Positions 1 through 8,347 of a stretch of DNA of 64,000 bases are shown one piece after another. This DNA comes from Bradyrhizobium betae (GTDB taxonomy: Bacteria > Pseudomonadota > Alphaproteobacteria > Rhizobiales > Xanthobacteraceae), in contig NZ_CP044543.1 of assembly GCF_008932115.1 (NCBI RefSeq), forward strand, positions 6,764,501 to 6,828,500. Direction: 5' to 3'. Under the pieces are notes generated by a model that was given only the letters and a program-made list of their open reading frames with translations, was not told where the DNA came from and ran no database searches. The stretch's first letter is position 1, and the number at the start of each line of letters is the position of its first letter. Both the position numbers and the translations under genes were made by a program.

Positions 1-206
1 ACCCACCAGGGATTGGTCGCTGCCGAGATCTCCGCGCTGCTCTTGAGCGAGGTGATCAGCATGTAGACCGGGGGCGTCAGGAAGAAGATCGCGAACAGCA
101 CCAGAAAGAAATAGGACCAGCGCAGTGCCCAGGTGCGGTCCCGGCTCATGCTTCGAAGCTTGACCTTGCGCGACGGTCCGGCCTTGTCGATTGCGAGCGT
201 GCTCAT
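1..206 (-). CDS. Sugar ABC transporter permease, second subunit (MalG-like), N-terminal part
   Basis: This is the first 68 codons of a gene that leaves the window at base 1. The product begins MSTLAIDKAG, has a basic cytoplasmic stretch (RKVKLRSMSRDR), and then one hydrophobic segment (YFFLVLFAIFFLTPPVYML) followed by TSLKSS, the usual start of a MalG/UgpE-type permease. Its ATG overlaps the stop codon of the upstream permease gene as TGATG, so the two are translationally coupled. It should form the inner-membrane channel with the upstream permease. The substrate cannot be told from this fragment. Confidence 0.85.
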   Translation of the reverse strand, partial: MSTLAIDKAGPSRKVKLRSMSRDRTWALRWSYFFLVLFAIFFLTPPVYMLITSLKSSAEISAATNPWW

Positions 207-1147
207 CAGGCTTCGTTCCCACGTTTGTTGACATCGCGCAGGATGAAGATCGCTGCCACGGCGAGGATCGGCACCATGAACAGCGAGACGCAGGCGCCGA
301 GCGGAATGTCGCTGCTCTGGATGCCGACCTGGAACGCCCAGGTGGCGAACAGATGTGTCGTGTCCAGCGGTCCGCCCGAGGTCAGGATGCGCACGATGTC
401 GAAATTGGCGAAGGTGACGATCAGCGAGAACAGCGTGGTGATGGCGATGATGTTGCGCATCATCGGAAGGGTGATGTGCCAGATCTTCTGCCACCAATTG
501 GCGCCGTCGATCGACGCCGCTTCGTAGAGCTGGTCAGGCACGGATTTCAGCGCGGCCAGATACATGATCAGGAAGAACGGCGCGCCGTACCAGACGTTGA
601 CCAGGATCACGGAGAAGCGTGCCCAGAAGGTGTCGCCGAGCCAGGGGATCGGACCGACGCCGAAGAAGGACAGTGTGTAGTTGAAGGCGCTGTAGGATGG
701 GTCGAACAGCCATAGCCAGGCCAGCGTGCTCATCGCCGGCGGGATCACCCAGGGCACCAGCAGCATGCCACGCCATTTGCGTTGCTTCTTGCCCGGAATG
801 TTGTGGACGAAGTGCGCGACGATGAACCCGATCAGCGCCTTGAAGATCACGGCGGTGACGGCGAAGATGCAGGACTGCTTCACCACCATCCAGAACGTCT
901 CGCGCTTGAACAGGAAGGTGAAATTGCCGAGGCCGACGAATTTCGTCATCGCCTTGTTCAGCGTCGCCAGATAGAGCGAGTAAAAGGCGGGATAGAGCAC
1001 CAGAAGCACGATCAGCAGGATCAGCGGCAGCGTCAGGAAGAACGCCACGGTCGATTTCCGCCCCAGCACATTGCGCAGGCTCGTACCTCTTTTGCGCGGA
1101 GTGGCAATACGGGCGAGGCGGCCTTGCTCAACGACGACATCAGCCAT
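206..1147 (-). CDS. Sugar ABC transporter permease, first subunit (MalF/UgpA-like)
   Basis: A 313-residue inner-membrane permease of the binding-protein-dependent sugar importer family (CUT1 type). The N-terminus is basic and cytoplasmic. Six hydrophobic segments follow, the first near residues 34-56 (FFLTLPLILLIVLLVLYPAF). The conserved EAA loop that docks the ATPase is present as EAASIDGANWWQKIWHITLP near residue 210. Length and topology match MalF/UgpA-like proteins without the large MalF periplasmic insert. It lies 147 bases downstream of the binding-protein gene and overlaps the next permease. No ATPase gene is seen in the window; it may lie beyond base 1 or be a shared MsmX/UgpC-type ATPase. 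Confidence 0.92.
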   Translation of the reverse strand: MADVVVEQGRLARIATPRKRGTSLRNVLGRKSTVAFFLTLPLILLIVLLVLYPAFYSLYLATLNKAMTKFVGLGNFTFLFKRETFWMVVKQSCIFAVTAVIFKALIGFIVAHFVHNIPGKKQRKWRGMLLVPWVIPPAMSTLAWLWLFDPSYSAFNYTLSFFGVGPIPWLGDTFWARFSVILVNVWYGAPFFLIMYLAALKSVPDQLYEAASIDGANWWQKIWHITLPMMRNIIAITTLFSLIVTFANFDIVRILTSGGPLDTTHLFATWAFQVGIQSSDIPLGACVSLFMVPILAVAAIFILRDVNKRGNEA

Positions 1148-1191
1148 GAGTCAAACTCTCTGAGGCAAACGTTTTCAACGAAGGTTCAACG

Positions 1192-1218
1192 GTGAAGCCG
1201 GCAACCGCTCGGCTTCAC
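1192..1218 (-). repeat. Stem-loop between binding-protein and permease genes
   Basis: A perfect 9-base inverted repeat, GTGAAGCCG and CGGCTTCAC, encloses a 9-base loop. It lies in the 147-base gap between the binding-protein stop and the permease start. No T-tract follows in the transcribed direction. By analogy with other importer operons, it may protect the upstream mRNA so that binding protein is made in excess over permease. That role is inference. Confidence 0.5.
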
Positions 1219-1294
1219 GGCACGCGGACTGAATCCGGATGCACCTCGGCGGCGCATGCCCGAAGGCATGAACCGCCATGGCACACACCCGGCC

Positions 1295-2635
1295 TCAACT
1301 CCGCATGAAGCCTTCACATTCGCTTTCAGCCCACGCGAGCGCGGTTTCCAGCTTCTCGCCCTTCGCGTAACGCAGCGCCAACTTGGTCAGCGTCGCCTGG
1401 AAGTAGATCTGTTGTGCGATCTTGGGCGGGGCAGGCGAGGCCGCGATCGAAAGCGTCTGACGGTGATGCGGATCCGGATAGCTGTAGAGCGTACCCTTCG
1501 GCGGCCCTTCCTCCGCCCATGTCTTCAGCTTCGTCATGTTCGCGTAGGCTGGGAGATCGTAGCCGCCGCTCGCGGCGACGAATTTCTCGATTGCGGATGG
1601 CGATGACAGATGAACGAGCAGGCTCTTGGCGGCCTCCTTGTTCTTGCCGAAACTCCAGACGCCCCAGAAGTAGGGCAGGAAGGGCGCGAAGCGGCCTTTC
1701 GGACCCGCCGGCATGCCATGCGTCCAGCACTGTTCGGCAACTTGCGGGGCATCGCGCTTGGCGACCGCCCATGCGCTCGGCGGGTTCAGGATCATCGCGC
1801 CACGGCCCGAGATCAGCCATTTGTTGTTGGACGCGTCGTCCCAGGAGGGAGCGTCCGTCGGAAGAACGGCGATCAGCTTCTTGTAATATTCGAGGGCTTC
1901 GCGCACCGCGTCGGTCTTCACGGTGATGTCGCCCTTGGCATTGACGAGCTCGGCGCCGTACGACTGGAAGATCGCGCCGGCCGTATCGACGCTGTCGGTG
2001 GTTTCGCCGAGGCCGATCCCGAATGGGACGCCGGCCTTGTGACAGGCTTCGGCGGCCTTGAGAAAGGCCTCCATGGTCCACTTCTCATCCTTCGGCGCGC
2101 TGCCGACCGGATACATCTCCTGAACGTCGATGCCGGCATGCTTCTTCATCAGGTCGATGCGCGAGCAGGGACCTTTGATCTGGCTGCCAGGCGTCGCCGG
2201 CACCGCGAGCCACTTGCCGCCGGACTGTCCGAGATATTTGACGGTGCCGTTCACCTCGCCATTCTGCTTGATGAGCGGCTCCATGACGTCGTTAAGCGGC
2301 TCGAGATTCTCCGAATAAGCGTGCGGCCACCAACTCGGCATCTGGAGAATGTCGTGACCCGACTTGGCTTGCGCTTCGGCCGCCGCGGTAAGCTCGATTT
2401 TCTTGTTGTTGCTGGTGATGTAGTCGATGGAAACCTCGACCTTCTCCTTCTCGCCCCATTCCTTGACGAGCGCGGTGGAGGCATCGTTGGCGCCGGGGAC
2501 CCAATGGTCCCAGAAGCCGATCGAGAGTTTGCCGGCGGCGTAAGCGCCTCGGACATAGGGCGCCGCGATCAGCGCCGTGGAGGACATTGCAGTGGCAGCA
2601 ACAAATTGACGTCGCGTCAGTGTCTTGCGTGACAT
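1295..2635 (-). CDS. Sugar ABC transporter substrate-binding protein (family 1), Tat-exported
   Basis: A 446-residue periplasmic solute-binding protein of the family-1 (MalE-like) class. The start at 2635 is chosen because GAGGAAACGAG lies directly upstream and because it gives a clean twin-arginine signal (LTRRQFVAATAMSSTALIA, cleavage near AYA). A longer upstream reading in the same frame is Lys/Gln-rich and looks non-coding. The mature part has the expected pattern: SIGFWDHWVPG, the sugar-binding-type stretch GHDILQMPSWWPHA, and a C-terminal PYFWGVWSFGKNKEAAKSL segment. It is the first gene of the importer operon. The substrate is unknown; sugars or polyols are usual for this class. Confidence 0.92.
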   Translation of the reverse strand: MSRKTLTRRQFVAATAMSSTALIAAPYVRGAYAAGKLSIGFWDHWVPGANDASTALVKEWGEKEKVEVSIDYITSNNKKIELTAAAEAQAKSGHDILQMPSWWPHAYSENLEPLNDVMEPLIKQNGEVNGTVKYLGQSGGKWLAVPATPGSQIKGPCSRIDLMKKHAGIDVQEMYPVGSAPKDEKWTMEAFLKAAEACHKAGVPFGIGLGETTDSVDTAGAIFQSYGAELVNAKGDITVKTDAVREALEYYKKLIAVLPTDAPSWDDASNNKWLISGRGAMILNPPSAWAVAKRDAPQVAEQCWTHGMPAGPKGRFAPFLPYFWGVWSFGKNKEAAKSLLVHLSSPSAIEKFVAASGGYDLPAYANMTKLKTWAEEGPPKGTLYSYPDPHHRQTLSIAASPAPPKIAQQIYFQATLTKLALRYAKGEKLETALAWAESECEGFMRS

Positions 2636-3130
2636 CTCGTTTCCTCGCTTGGGTGTTTTATTGTTCTGGCGTTTCCTTTGAATTCCCGAGTTTGCTTCTT
2701 GCTTTTGTTGTTGGCGTTTCTTCGTGCCGTTTCTTGTTGATGCCGTCACCGCGCGGCAAATCACGCGAGGCGCAGCGAATTGGTAGCGCGATCAGATCAT
2801 GATTGATCGCCTCTGTCGAGGAAGCCGAACGCGCGCCGTCTAGAACTAACGTTGTGGCCGGGCGTGCGGCAGCGCCGGCGGGCGGGGCGGGCCTGCGTGG
2901 ACCTTCGCCGCTCATTTTGCGACGCACACTTCGGGCAAGGCGTGTCGGACAGGACGTGCGCAATTACGCCGCAGTTTCGAATAAGCCTGCATAACCGCTT
3001 CGCGCGAATGAGTTTTCGGACGTGGACAGCACGCGTCCGCGCCTAGACCTCGGTGGCGAAAACGATAGAGTTGCAACCGGCGGGCGGCTTCCACCCTGCC
3101 AGAACAATCGGATCGACGATGGAGACCAGA
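2636..3130. promoter_or_regulatory. Divergent intergenic region with a likely operator palindrome
   Basis: About 495 bases lie between the divergent binding-protein gene and the LTXXQ gene, with no convincing coding sequence. A 7-base inverted repeat (GCGATCA at 2788-2794, TGATCGC at 2804-2810) surrounds a 9-base centre containing ATCATGAT. It is about 155-175 bases upstream of the sugar transporter start, a reasonable position for the site of a LacI- or GntR-type sugar regulator. No such regulator gene is in the window. No clear -35/-10 boxes were identified. Confidence 0.35.
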
Positions 3131-3952
3131 ATGACCAACCCGGCACCGCCCGCACGGCTTCACTTGCGGCGATGGCTCGCGCTGGGCTGCGTGCTCACAT
3201 TGCTGCTCGGTGCATCCGCGGTCGCGCATGCACAAGGCCTGGTCAAAGGTGTTCAGGACGGCGCCGCAGCCGGCAACAAGGCCGCCGGTCCCGTCGGCGG
3301 CGTGCTCGGCGGTGCGATCGGCGGCGTGGTCGGCGTCTTCACCGGCGTGCTCGGCGTCAACAATAACAACAATCAGGCGCCGCCGCCCGCCAAGGATACG
3401 AGCAAGGATACGAGCAAGGACGCCGGCAAGGATTCCAAGCAGCCGGGCGCCGGCAAGGACAAGGACGCCAAGAGCGCCAAGGAGACCGCCAAGGCGGGCA
3501 AGGGCGCCAAGGCGAGCAAGGAAGCCAGGACCACGCCACAGGAGAACAAGGACAACAAGGACGTCACCGTCCTCACCCAGACTGGCACGCCGCAACAGAG
3601 TGCCGAGCAGATCGTCGCCAACAGCGATTCCTATATCGAGCGGATCAAGACAGAGTTGAACCTCACCCCCGATCAGGAGAAGCATTGGTTCGGCTTCTCG
3701 AGCGCGATGCACTACCTGGGGCACAATGGTGCAGAGCGGCTCAACCTGCGGGTTGCCCGCGCCAAGCGCGATCCGCCGGATGACATCATCGAGCAGATGC
3801 GCAACGAGTCGCAGTTCCTGATCGACCGCGCTGCCGACCAGCGCAACGTTGCCGATGCCGCCGAGCCGCTTTACTCGAGCCTCGACGACAAGCAGAAGCA
3901 GGTCTTCATTCAGGAGATGGTGCGCCTCAGCCACGAGCGCGGCCTGGATTGA
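3131..3952 (+). CDS. Exported LTXXQ-motif protein with Lys/Asp-rich repeats
   Basis: A 273-residue predicted periplasmic protein. The start at 3131 follows GGAGACCAGA and gives a signal peptide (LALGCVLTLLLGASAVAHAQ). A glycine/alanine/valine-rich segment comes next, then NNNNNQAPPP, then a low-complexity Lys/Asp/Ala run with DTSKDTSKDAGKD-like repeats. The C-terminal half carries the family motif in LNLTPDQEKHWFGF and is otherwise helical. LTXXQ (Spy/CpxP-like) proteins are often periplasmic stress or chaperone proteins, but the function here is not established. An alternative start at 3119 adds four residues. Confidence 0.75.
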   Translation: MTNPAPPARLHLRRWLALGCVLTLLLGASAVAHAQGLVKGVQDGAAAGNKAAGPVGGVLGGAIGGVVGVFTGVLGVNNNNNQAPPPAKDTSKDTSKDAGKDSKQPGAGKDKDAKSAKETAKAGKGAKASKEARTTPQENKDNKDVTVLTQTGTPQQSAEQIVANSDSYIERIKTELNLTPDQEKHWFGFSSAMHYLGHNGAERLNLRVARAKRDPPDDIIEQMRNESQFLIDRAADQRNVADAAEPLYSSLDDKQKQVFIQEMVRLSHERGLD

Positions 3953-4063
3953 TCAAGTTGAATCGGATTGCGGGCGCCTGAATTAACGGCGCCTGCCACG
4001 AATTCGTGAATGCTCTCTGCAGCTGAGGTATGATTAGCTTCGCAAGCTGACTGCGGGGTTGAT

Positions 4064-4441
4064 ATGGCGGACGGACTCTCCGTTTTCCTGGTCGAAGACG
4101 AAGCGTTGATCCGGATGATGATGGCCGACATGGTCGCGGAACTCGGCCATCATGTCGTCGCGGAAGCGGACAATGTCCGTGACGCCTGCGCCTTCGCGAT
4201 GACCGCGCAATACGATTTCGCGATCCTCGACATCAACCTGATGGGTCTCTACGTCGATCCCGTCGCCGACCTCATCGAGCGCCGCGGAAAGCCGTTTCTG
4301 TTCGCCACCGGCTACGGGCCGGAACTGCTGCCGTCCTTGCTCCGGCGCAGGCCAATCCTGCGCAAGCCGATTTCCCTCGACCAACTCAAGGCGATGATCG
4401 ACACGCTGTTTCCGGGTGCGATCGGCAGGTTGCCCCACTGA
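4064..4441 (+). CDS. Stand-alone response-regulator receiver domain
   Basis: A 125-residue protein that is only a CheY-like receiver domain. The acidic pair E11-D12, the phospho-acceptor Asp56 (in FAILDIN), a Thr near residue 82 (FATGYG) and Lys101 (LRKPIS) are all in place, so it should be phosphorylatable. There is no output domain and no adjacent histidine kinase. Proteins of this kind in Bradyrhizobium-like genomes usually pair with HWE/orphan kinases encoded elsewhere. It is transcribed alone and ends at a stem-loop shared with the convergent gene downstream. Confidence 0.88.
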   Translation: MADGLSVFLVEDEALIRMMMADMVAELGHHVVAEADNVRDACAFAMTAQYDFAILDINLMGLYVDPVADLIERRGKPFLFATGYGPELLPSLLRRRPILRKPISLDQLKAMIDTLFPGAIGRLPH

Positions 4442-4496
4442 GCGATGGCGCCACGCCGGGCGACGGCAAAGTTGTCGCGCCGACATCGTCAACGAA

Positions 4497-4521
4497 ATTG
4501 GCCGCCTTGAGGGCGGCCAAT
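4497..4521. terminator. Bidirectional terminator-like hairpin
   Basis: A perfect 10-base stem, ATTGGCCGCC and GGCGGCCAAT, with a 5-base loop lies between two convergent genes (ends at 4441 and 4548). On the minus strand it is followed by a short T-rich stretch. Its position and symmetry suit a shared intrinsic terminator. Confidence 0.6.
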
Positions 4522-4547
4522 GAGTTCAGGGCAATTGCGCCGCAGCC

Positions 4548-4703
4548 TCAGATCAGGGCGGCGCCAAGATCGATGCCGCGCGCCATCACGCCTAATGAAG
4601 CGACGAGGCCCACGCAGCAGAACAGCAAGATGATCTTGAACGAAGAATCGGCGATGCGCGTTTCGACGGCAGCCGGCATTGCGGCGAGCGAAATCATGCT
4701 CAT
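4548..4703 (-). CDS. Small membrane protein, unknown function
   Basis: A 51-residue product with one hydrophobic segment (FKIILLFCCVGLVASLGVMA) near its middle. The ATG at 4703 is preferred because AAGGGGGGA sits at good spacing; ATGs at 4709 and 4736 are alternatives. It is convergent with the receiver-domain gene. No family is recognised. Ribosome-site quality and the Bradyrhizobium-like codon bias favour a real gene, but evidence is limited by length. Confidence 0.5.
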   Translation of the reverse strand: MSMISLAAMPAAVETRIADSSFKIILLFCCVGLVASLGVMARGIDLGAALI

Positions 4704-4857
4704 GTTCATTCCCCCCTTGTTGACCCTGAATTGCATCAGGTGAGGGAACTCTTAGAGCAAAAAGTTTGACGCGAGCTTGCGAGAGATCGTTAAGGGAACC
4801 GTAATCGAGGCGCGTGCTCGCGCGAGCAGCCGCCGGTCCCGCAAAGTCCCGCAAGTC

Positions 4858-5061
4858 TCAGCTGCGACCGTTCTTCAGCACGTTGGCAATGGTATGGGCC
4901 GTCATCGCCGCACGGTCCGACGCGCGCTGCGCGGACAGACGGTCGCGCGCCTTTTCCTCGATGAGCAGCTCGATCAGCGCCAGCCGCTTGCTCTCGTCGT
5001 CCGCCTCGAGCAGCAGACGGTGATAGCGGTGATAGTCAAACCCAATGTCCTGCTTACGCAT
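4858..5061 (-). CDS. Small helical hypothetical protein
   Basis: A 67-residue, highly charged and probably all-helical cytosolic protein starting MRKQDIGFDYHRYHRLLLEA. The ATG at 5061 follows a G-rich ribosome site. It has no signal peptide, membrane segment or cysteine cluster. I do not recognise a named family. It lies between the small membrane gene and glucokinase, all on the minus strand but too widely spaced to call an operon. Confidence 0.55.
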   Translation of the reverse strand: MRKQDIGFDYHRYHRLLLEADDESKRLALIELLIEEKARDRLSAQRASDRAAMTAHTIANVLKNGRS

Positions 5062-5192
5062 GTCACGCCCCCGCAACTACGCCACACACTGACTGGATTG
5101 TTTCTCATCGGAAACAAACGGGCAAGCACGATCGTGCGTGGAACCGGGCGCCGGCTGCAATCAGCTGTGCATGACTGGAACCAGTGCGCGAC

Positions 5193-6164
5193 TCAGTCCA
5201 GATTGTGGTCGGCGAACACCTTCAGGCCGAGGAAGCTTGCATCGGGCTTGGTGATCAGCCGGGTCGGGATGTTGCGCAGGTAATCCTGGAAGCGGCCTTT
5301 GGCTTCGAAGCGCGCGCGGAACGCCGAGGCTGCAAGGAAATCCGGAAAGCGCGGCACGATTCCGCCGGCGATATAGACGCCGCCGCGCGCGCCAAAGGTC
5401 ACCGCGAGATTGCCCGCGACCGAGCCGAGGATGGCGCAGAACATCTCCAGCGTCGCCAGGCTGAGGGGGCAGCTGCCCTCCAGGGCCGCCTTGGTGATGG
5501 CGGCCGCGTCGCGGTGCGGCACCTGGGCGCCGTCGATCTCCGCCAGTGCCTCGTAAAGGCTTTGCAGGCCGGAGCCGGACAGCGCACCGCGCTCGATCGA
5601 GACATGACCGAGGCGTTTGCGCAGGCACGCGATGACACGTTCCTCACGCTCGTTCTCCGCGGGCAGGGTCGCGTGGCCGGCCTCGGTGACGACAGCCAGC
5701 CGGGCGCCATGGCGCTCGACCAGACAGGAGACGCCGAAGCCGGTTCCGGGCCCGACCACCAGCAAAGGTTCACCGGGGAGGCCTTGTTGGCCGCCGAGCG
5801 GGATCAGGTCGGCCGGCTTCAGGGCAGGCAGCGACCAGGCCACCACCTCGAAATCGTTGAGGACATGAACGCTGTCGAAGCCGAGAGCCGGCTGGAGCTC
5901 GTTGCCGTCGATGACCCAGGGGCTGTTGGTCATGACGCAGCGGTTGTTAGTCACCGGACCTGCGACGGCCAGCACGGCTCGGCTGGGCCGCCCGGCACCG
6001 GACCGGCGCGCGAGAACATCGGCGATGGCTTCCCGGACCGTGGGGAAGTCTGCGACCTTCACATAGTCGATGGGGCCGGTCTCGTCGCCATGGCTCAGCG
6101 CGAACCGAGCGTTCGTGCCGCCGATATCGGCGAGAAGAATTTGTCCTGTCTTGTCGATACTCAT
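5193..6164 (-). CDS. glk: Glucokinase
   Basis: A 323-residue ROK/hexokinase-fold cytosolic enzyme that phosphorylates glucose to glucose 6-phosphate with ATP. The N-terminal phosphate-binding motif is LADIGGTNARFAL. VAGPVTNN and HVLNDFEVVAW, with the catalytic Asp, follow, then the second nucleotide region VVGPGTGFGVSCL and the glucose-contact stretch EAGHATLPAENEREE. Length matches the bacterial Glk family (about 320). The start at 6164 is preferred over one 18 codons upstream because the family begins a few residues before LADIGG. It is monocistronic and divergent from the nicotinamidase gene. Confidence 0.93.
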   Translation of the reverse strand: MSIDKTGQILLADIGGTNARFALSHGDETGPIDYVKVADFPTVREAIADVLARRSGAGRPSRAVLAVAGPVTNNRCVMTNSPWVIDGNELQPALGFDSVHVLNDFEVVAWSLPALKPADLIPLGGQQGLPGEPLLVVGPGTGFGVSCLVERHGARLAVVTEAGHATLPAENEREERVIACLRKRLGHVSIERGALSGSGLQSLYEALAEIDGAQVPHRDAAAITKAALEGSCPLSLATLEMFCAILGSVAGNLAVTFGARGGVYIAGGIVPRFPDFLAASAFRARFEAKGRFQDYLRNIPTRLITKPDASFLGLKVFADHNLD

Positions 6165-6426
6165 GACCCCGTGGCTGCCGCGGCCTTTGCCGGCCGTCGG
6201 GAACCTCTGCCTCCACACCTGATCCGATCCGCAGTCTGCGGACGGTTCCGAGAATCCTCGCTTGACTGTTCCTAGTCAACACGGACGAGGCCAAACCGTT
6301 GCATCCAACGGGGGATGGCGAACCATATCGCGCGATATCGCCGCATAGGGTCGGTGGTTGCGAAGCCGCGCGGGAAGATCGACACTGGAGAAGAGCGTCC
6401 GGCGCGTCTCGTGCCGGGCGGCCAGT

Positions 6427-7065
6427 ATGGGGCCTGTGATGAAGATTTCCGACCGTGACGTGCTGCTGGTGATCGACGTGCAGAACGACTTCTGCTCCGG
6501 CGGCGCGCTCGCCGTTCCCGGCGGCGAGAAGGTCGTCCCGGCCATCAACCGGATCGCCCCAAAATTCGCCAATGTCGTGCTGACCCAGGATTGGCATCCG
6601 CGCGACCATGTCTCGTTCGCGCCGAACCATGCAGGCAAGCAGCCGTTCCAGACCATCGAGCTGGATTACGGTACGCAGGTGCTATGGCCGGCGCACTGCG
6701 TGCAGGGCACGCCCGGCGCCGAATTCCATGGCGATCTCGACCTCACCGGAGCAAGCATGGTGGTCCGCAAGGGCTTTCGCCGCGGGATCGATTCGTACTC
6801 CGCGCTGTTCGAGAACGACCACCGGACGCCGACGGGTCTGCTCGGCTATTTGCGCGAACGCGAGCTGAAGACCGTCTTCGTCGCCGGTCTGGCGCTCGAC
6901 TTCTGTGTCCGCTTCTCGGCGGAAGACGCCCGCAATGCGGGGTTCGAGGTTGCCGTGATCGAGGACGCCTGCCGCGGCATCGATCTCGATGGTTCCGTGG
7001 CCGCGACCCACAGGAGTTTTGGGGAGCGCGGCATTTCCGTGATCAGCTTCGAGGCGTTCCTGTGA
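6427..7065 (+). CDS. pncA: Nicotinamidase/pyrazinamidase
   Basis: A cysteine hydrolase of the isochorismatase superfamily, about 212 residues, that converts nicotinamide to nicotinate in NAD salvage. Motifs: LLVIDVQNDFCSGGALAV with the catalytic Asp, the metal-site region LTQDWHPRDHVSF, WPAHCVQGTPGAEF, and the active-site Cys in GLALDFCVRFSAEDA. An ATG at 6439 gives 208 residues and is equally plausible; neither has a strong ribosome site. It is followed after 16 bases by the alpha/beta-hydrolase gene and then by NAD synthetase, so two NAD-pathway genes are close together. Confidence 0.92.
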   Translation: MGPVMKISDRDVLLVIDVQNDFCSGGALAVPGGEKVVPAINRIAPKFANVVLTQDWHPRDHVSFAPNHAGKQPFQTIELDYGTQVLWPAHCVQGTPGAEFHGDLDLTGASMVVRKGFRRGIDSYSALFENDHRTPTGLLGYLRERELKTVFVAGLALDFCVRFSAEDARNAGFEVAVIEDACRGIDLDGSVAATHRSFGERGISVISFEAFL

Positions 7066-7081
7066 GCATCGCGAGCTAGCC

Positions 7082-8197
7082 ATGGTGGAGAAGGCCGGCA
7101 AACAGCCAGGCGGACCGGAGCGCGCTCCGGATGACCCGCTGCTGTGGCCGTTTGCGGCGGCGCGGCTCGCGATGGACGCGTGCTTCTGGTGGCTGGAGCG
7201 CGGTCCGCCGGAACAGGACGAGAGCGGCGTGCCGTGGACGACGCCCAACTCCGTCGCGTTGGAGCTCGCAACGATGCGCCTGCGCGATTGCACGCGGGGG
7301 CGATCGGGCCAACCGGCGCTGGTCTGCGCGCCCTACGCGCTGCATCGGGCTGTCATCGCCGACTTTGCGCCCGGCCACAGCGTGGTGCAGTCGCTGCAAG
7401 ACGGCGGCATCGACCGGGTCTATCTCACCGACTGGCGGTCCGCCACGCCGGACATGCGCCACCTCTCGATCGACAGCTATCTGTCCGATCTCAACGTCGC
7501 CGTCGACGAGATCGGCGTGCCGGTTGATCTCATTGGTCTGTGCCAGGGCGGGTGGTTGTCGCTGCTCTACGCAGCGCGCTTTCCCGCCAAGGTGCGGCGG
7601 CTGGTGCTGGTTGGCGCGCCCGTCGATCTCTCGATCGAGTCCGCGCTCTCCCGGCTCGCTCGCAGCGCACCGGAGATGGTCTACGACCAGCTCGTCGCGC
7701 GCGGCGGCGGCAATGTCAGTGGCGACGAAATGCTGCGGTTCTGGTCCAAGCCGCCGAGCCGCGATGATATCGCGGCGGCCTTGCAGAAAGATCTCTCGGA
7801 CGAGGAGGGCGCGGCTTTGCTCGCGCGGTTCGACCGCTGGAATTCGGAGACGCTCAATCTGCCCGGCACCTACTATCTCCAGATCGTCAACTGGATATTC
7901 CGGGAGAACCGGATCGCGAGCGGCAGCTTCGTCGCGCTCGGCCGCCGGATCGACCTGAAGGACGTCATGGCGCCGGTCTTCCTGCTGGCCGGGCTCGACG
8001 ACGACGTGGTGCCGGCCGCGCAGGCGCTCGCCACAGCCGATCTCCTCGGGACCCCACCCGCCTTCGTCACGGCGGCCTCCGAACCCAGCAATCATCTCGG
8101 CCTGTTCATGGGAGCGCGGACCCACGTGCATGCCTGGCCCCGGATCGCAAAATGGCTGCGCGACGATCTGTCCGGCATGCTGGTCCGCAGCGCCTGA
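7082..8197 (+). CDS. PhaC/PhaZ-type alpha/beta hydrolase
   Basis: A 371-residue cytosolic alpha/beta-hydrolase. The nucleophile elbow reads DLIGLCQGGW with Cys154 in the G-x-C-x-G form seen in polyhydroxyalkanoate synthases and related depolymerases, rather than G-x-S-x-G. Candidate partners are an Asp in LAGLDDDVVP (306-308) and His338 in SNHLGLF. It is shorter than true class I PhaC synthases (about 580-600), so it is better called a PHA depolymerase-like or PhaC-related hydrolase of unknown substrate. It follows pncA by 16 bases and precedes nadE by 150, probably cotranscribed with pncA. Confidence 0.75.
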   Translation: MVEKAGKQPGGPERAPDDPLLWPFAAARLAMDACFWWLERGPPEQDESGVPWTTPNSVALELATMRLRDCTRGRSGQPALVCAPYALHRAVIADFAPGHSVVQSLQDGGIDRVYLTDWRSATPDMRHLSIDSYLSDLNVAVDEIGVPVDLIGLCQGGWLSLLYAARFPAKVRRLVLVGAPVDLSIESALSRLARSAPEMVYDQLVARGGGNVSGDEMLRFWSKPPSRDDIAAALQKDLSDEEGAALLARFDRWNSETLNLPGTYYLQIVNWIFRENRIASGSFVALGRRIDLKDVMAPVFLLAGLDDDVVPAAQALATADLLGTPPAFVTAASEPSNHLGLFMGARTHVHAWPRIAKWLRDDLSGMLVRSA

Positions 8198-8347
8198 CGC
8201 GGTCGAGGCGGGGCCGGCGAAGCTGCAAATCCGTTATGCATGATGCCGGATGGCCTGCACGGGGGCATGCTGATGGGTTACATATAGCCTGTGCTTGCGG
8301 CCGCCCGACCAAGGCCGGCCGCAAAGAGATTGAGGGTCCTGCGCTCG

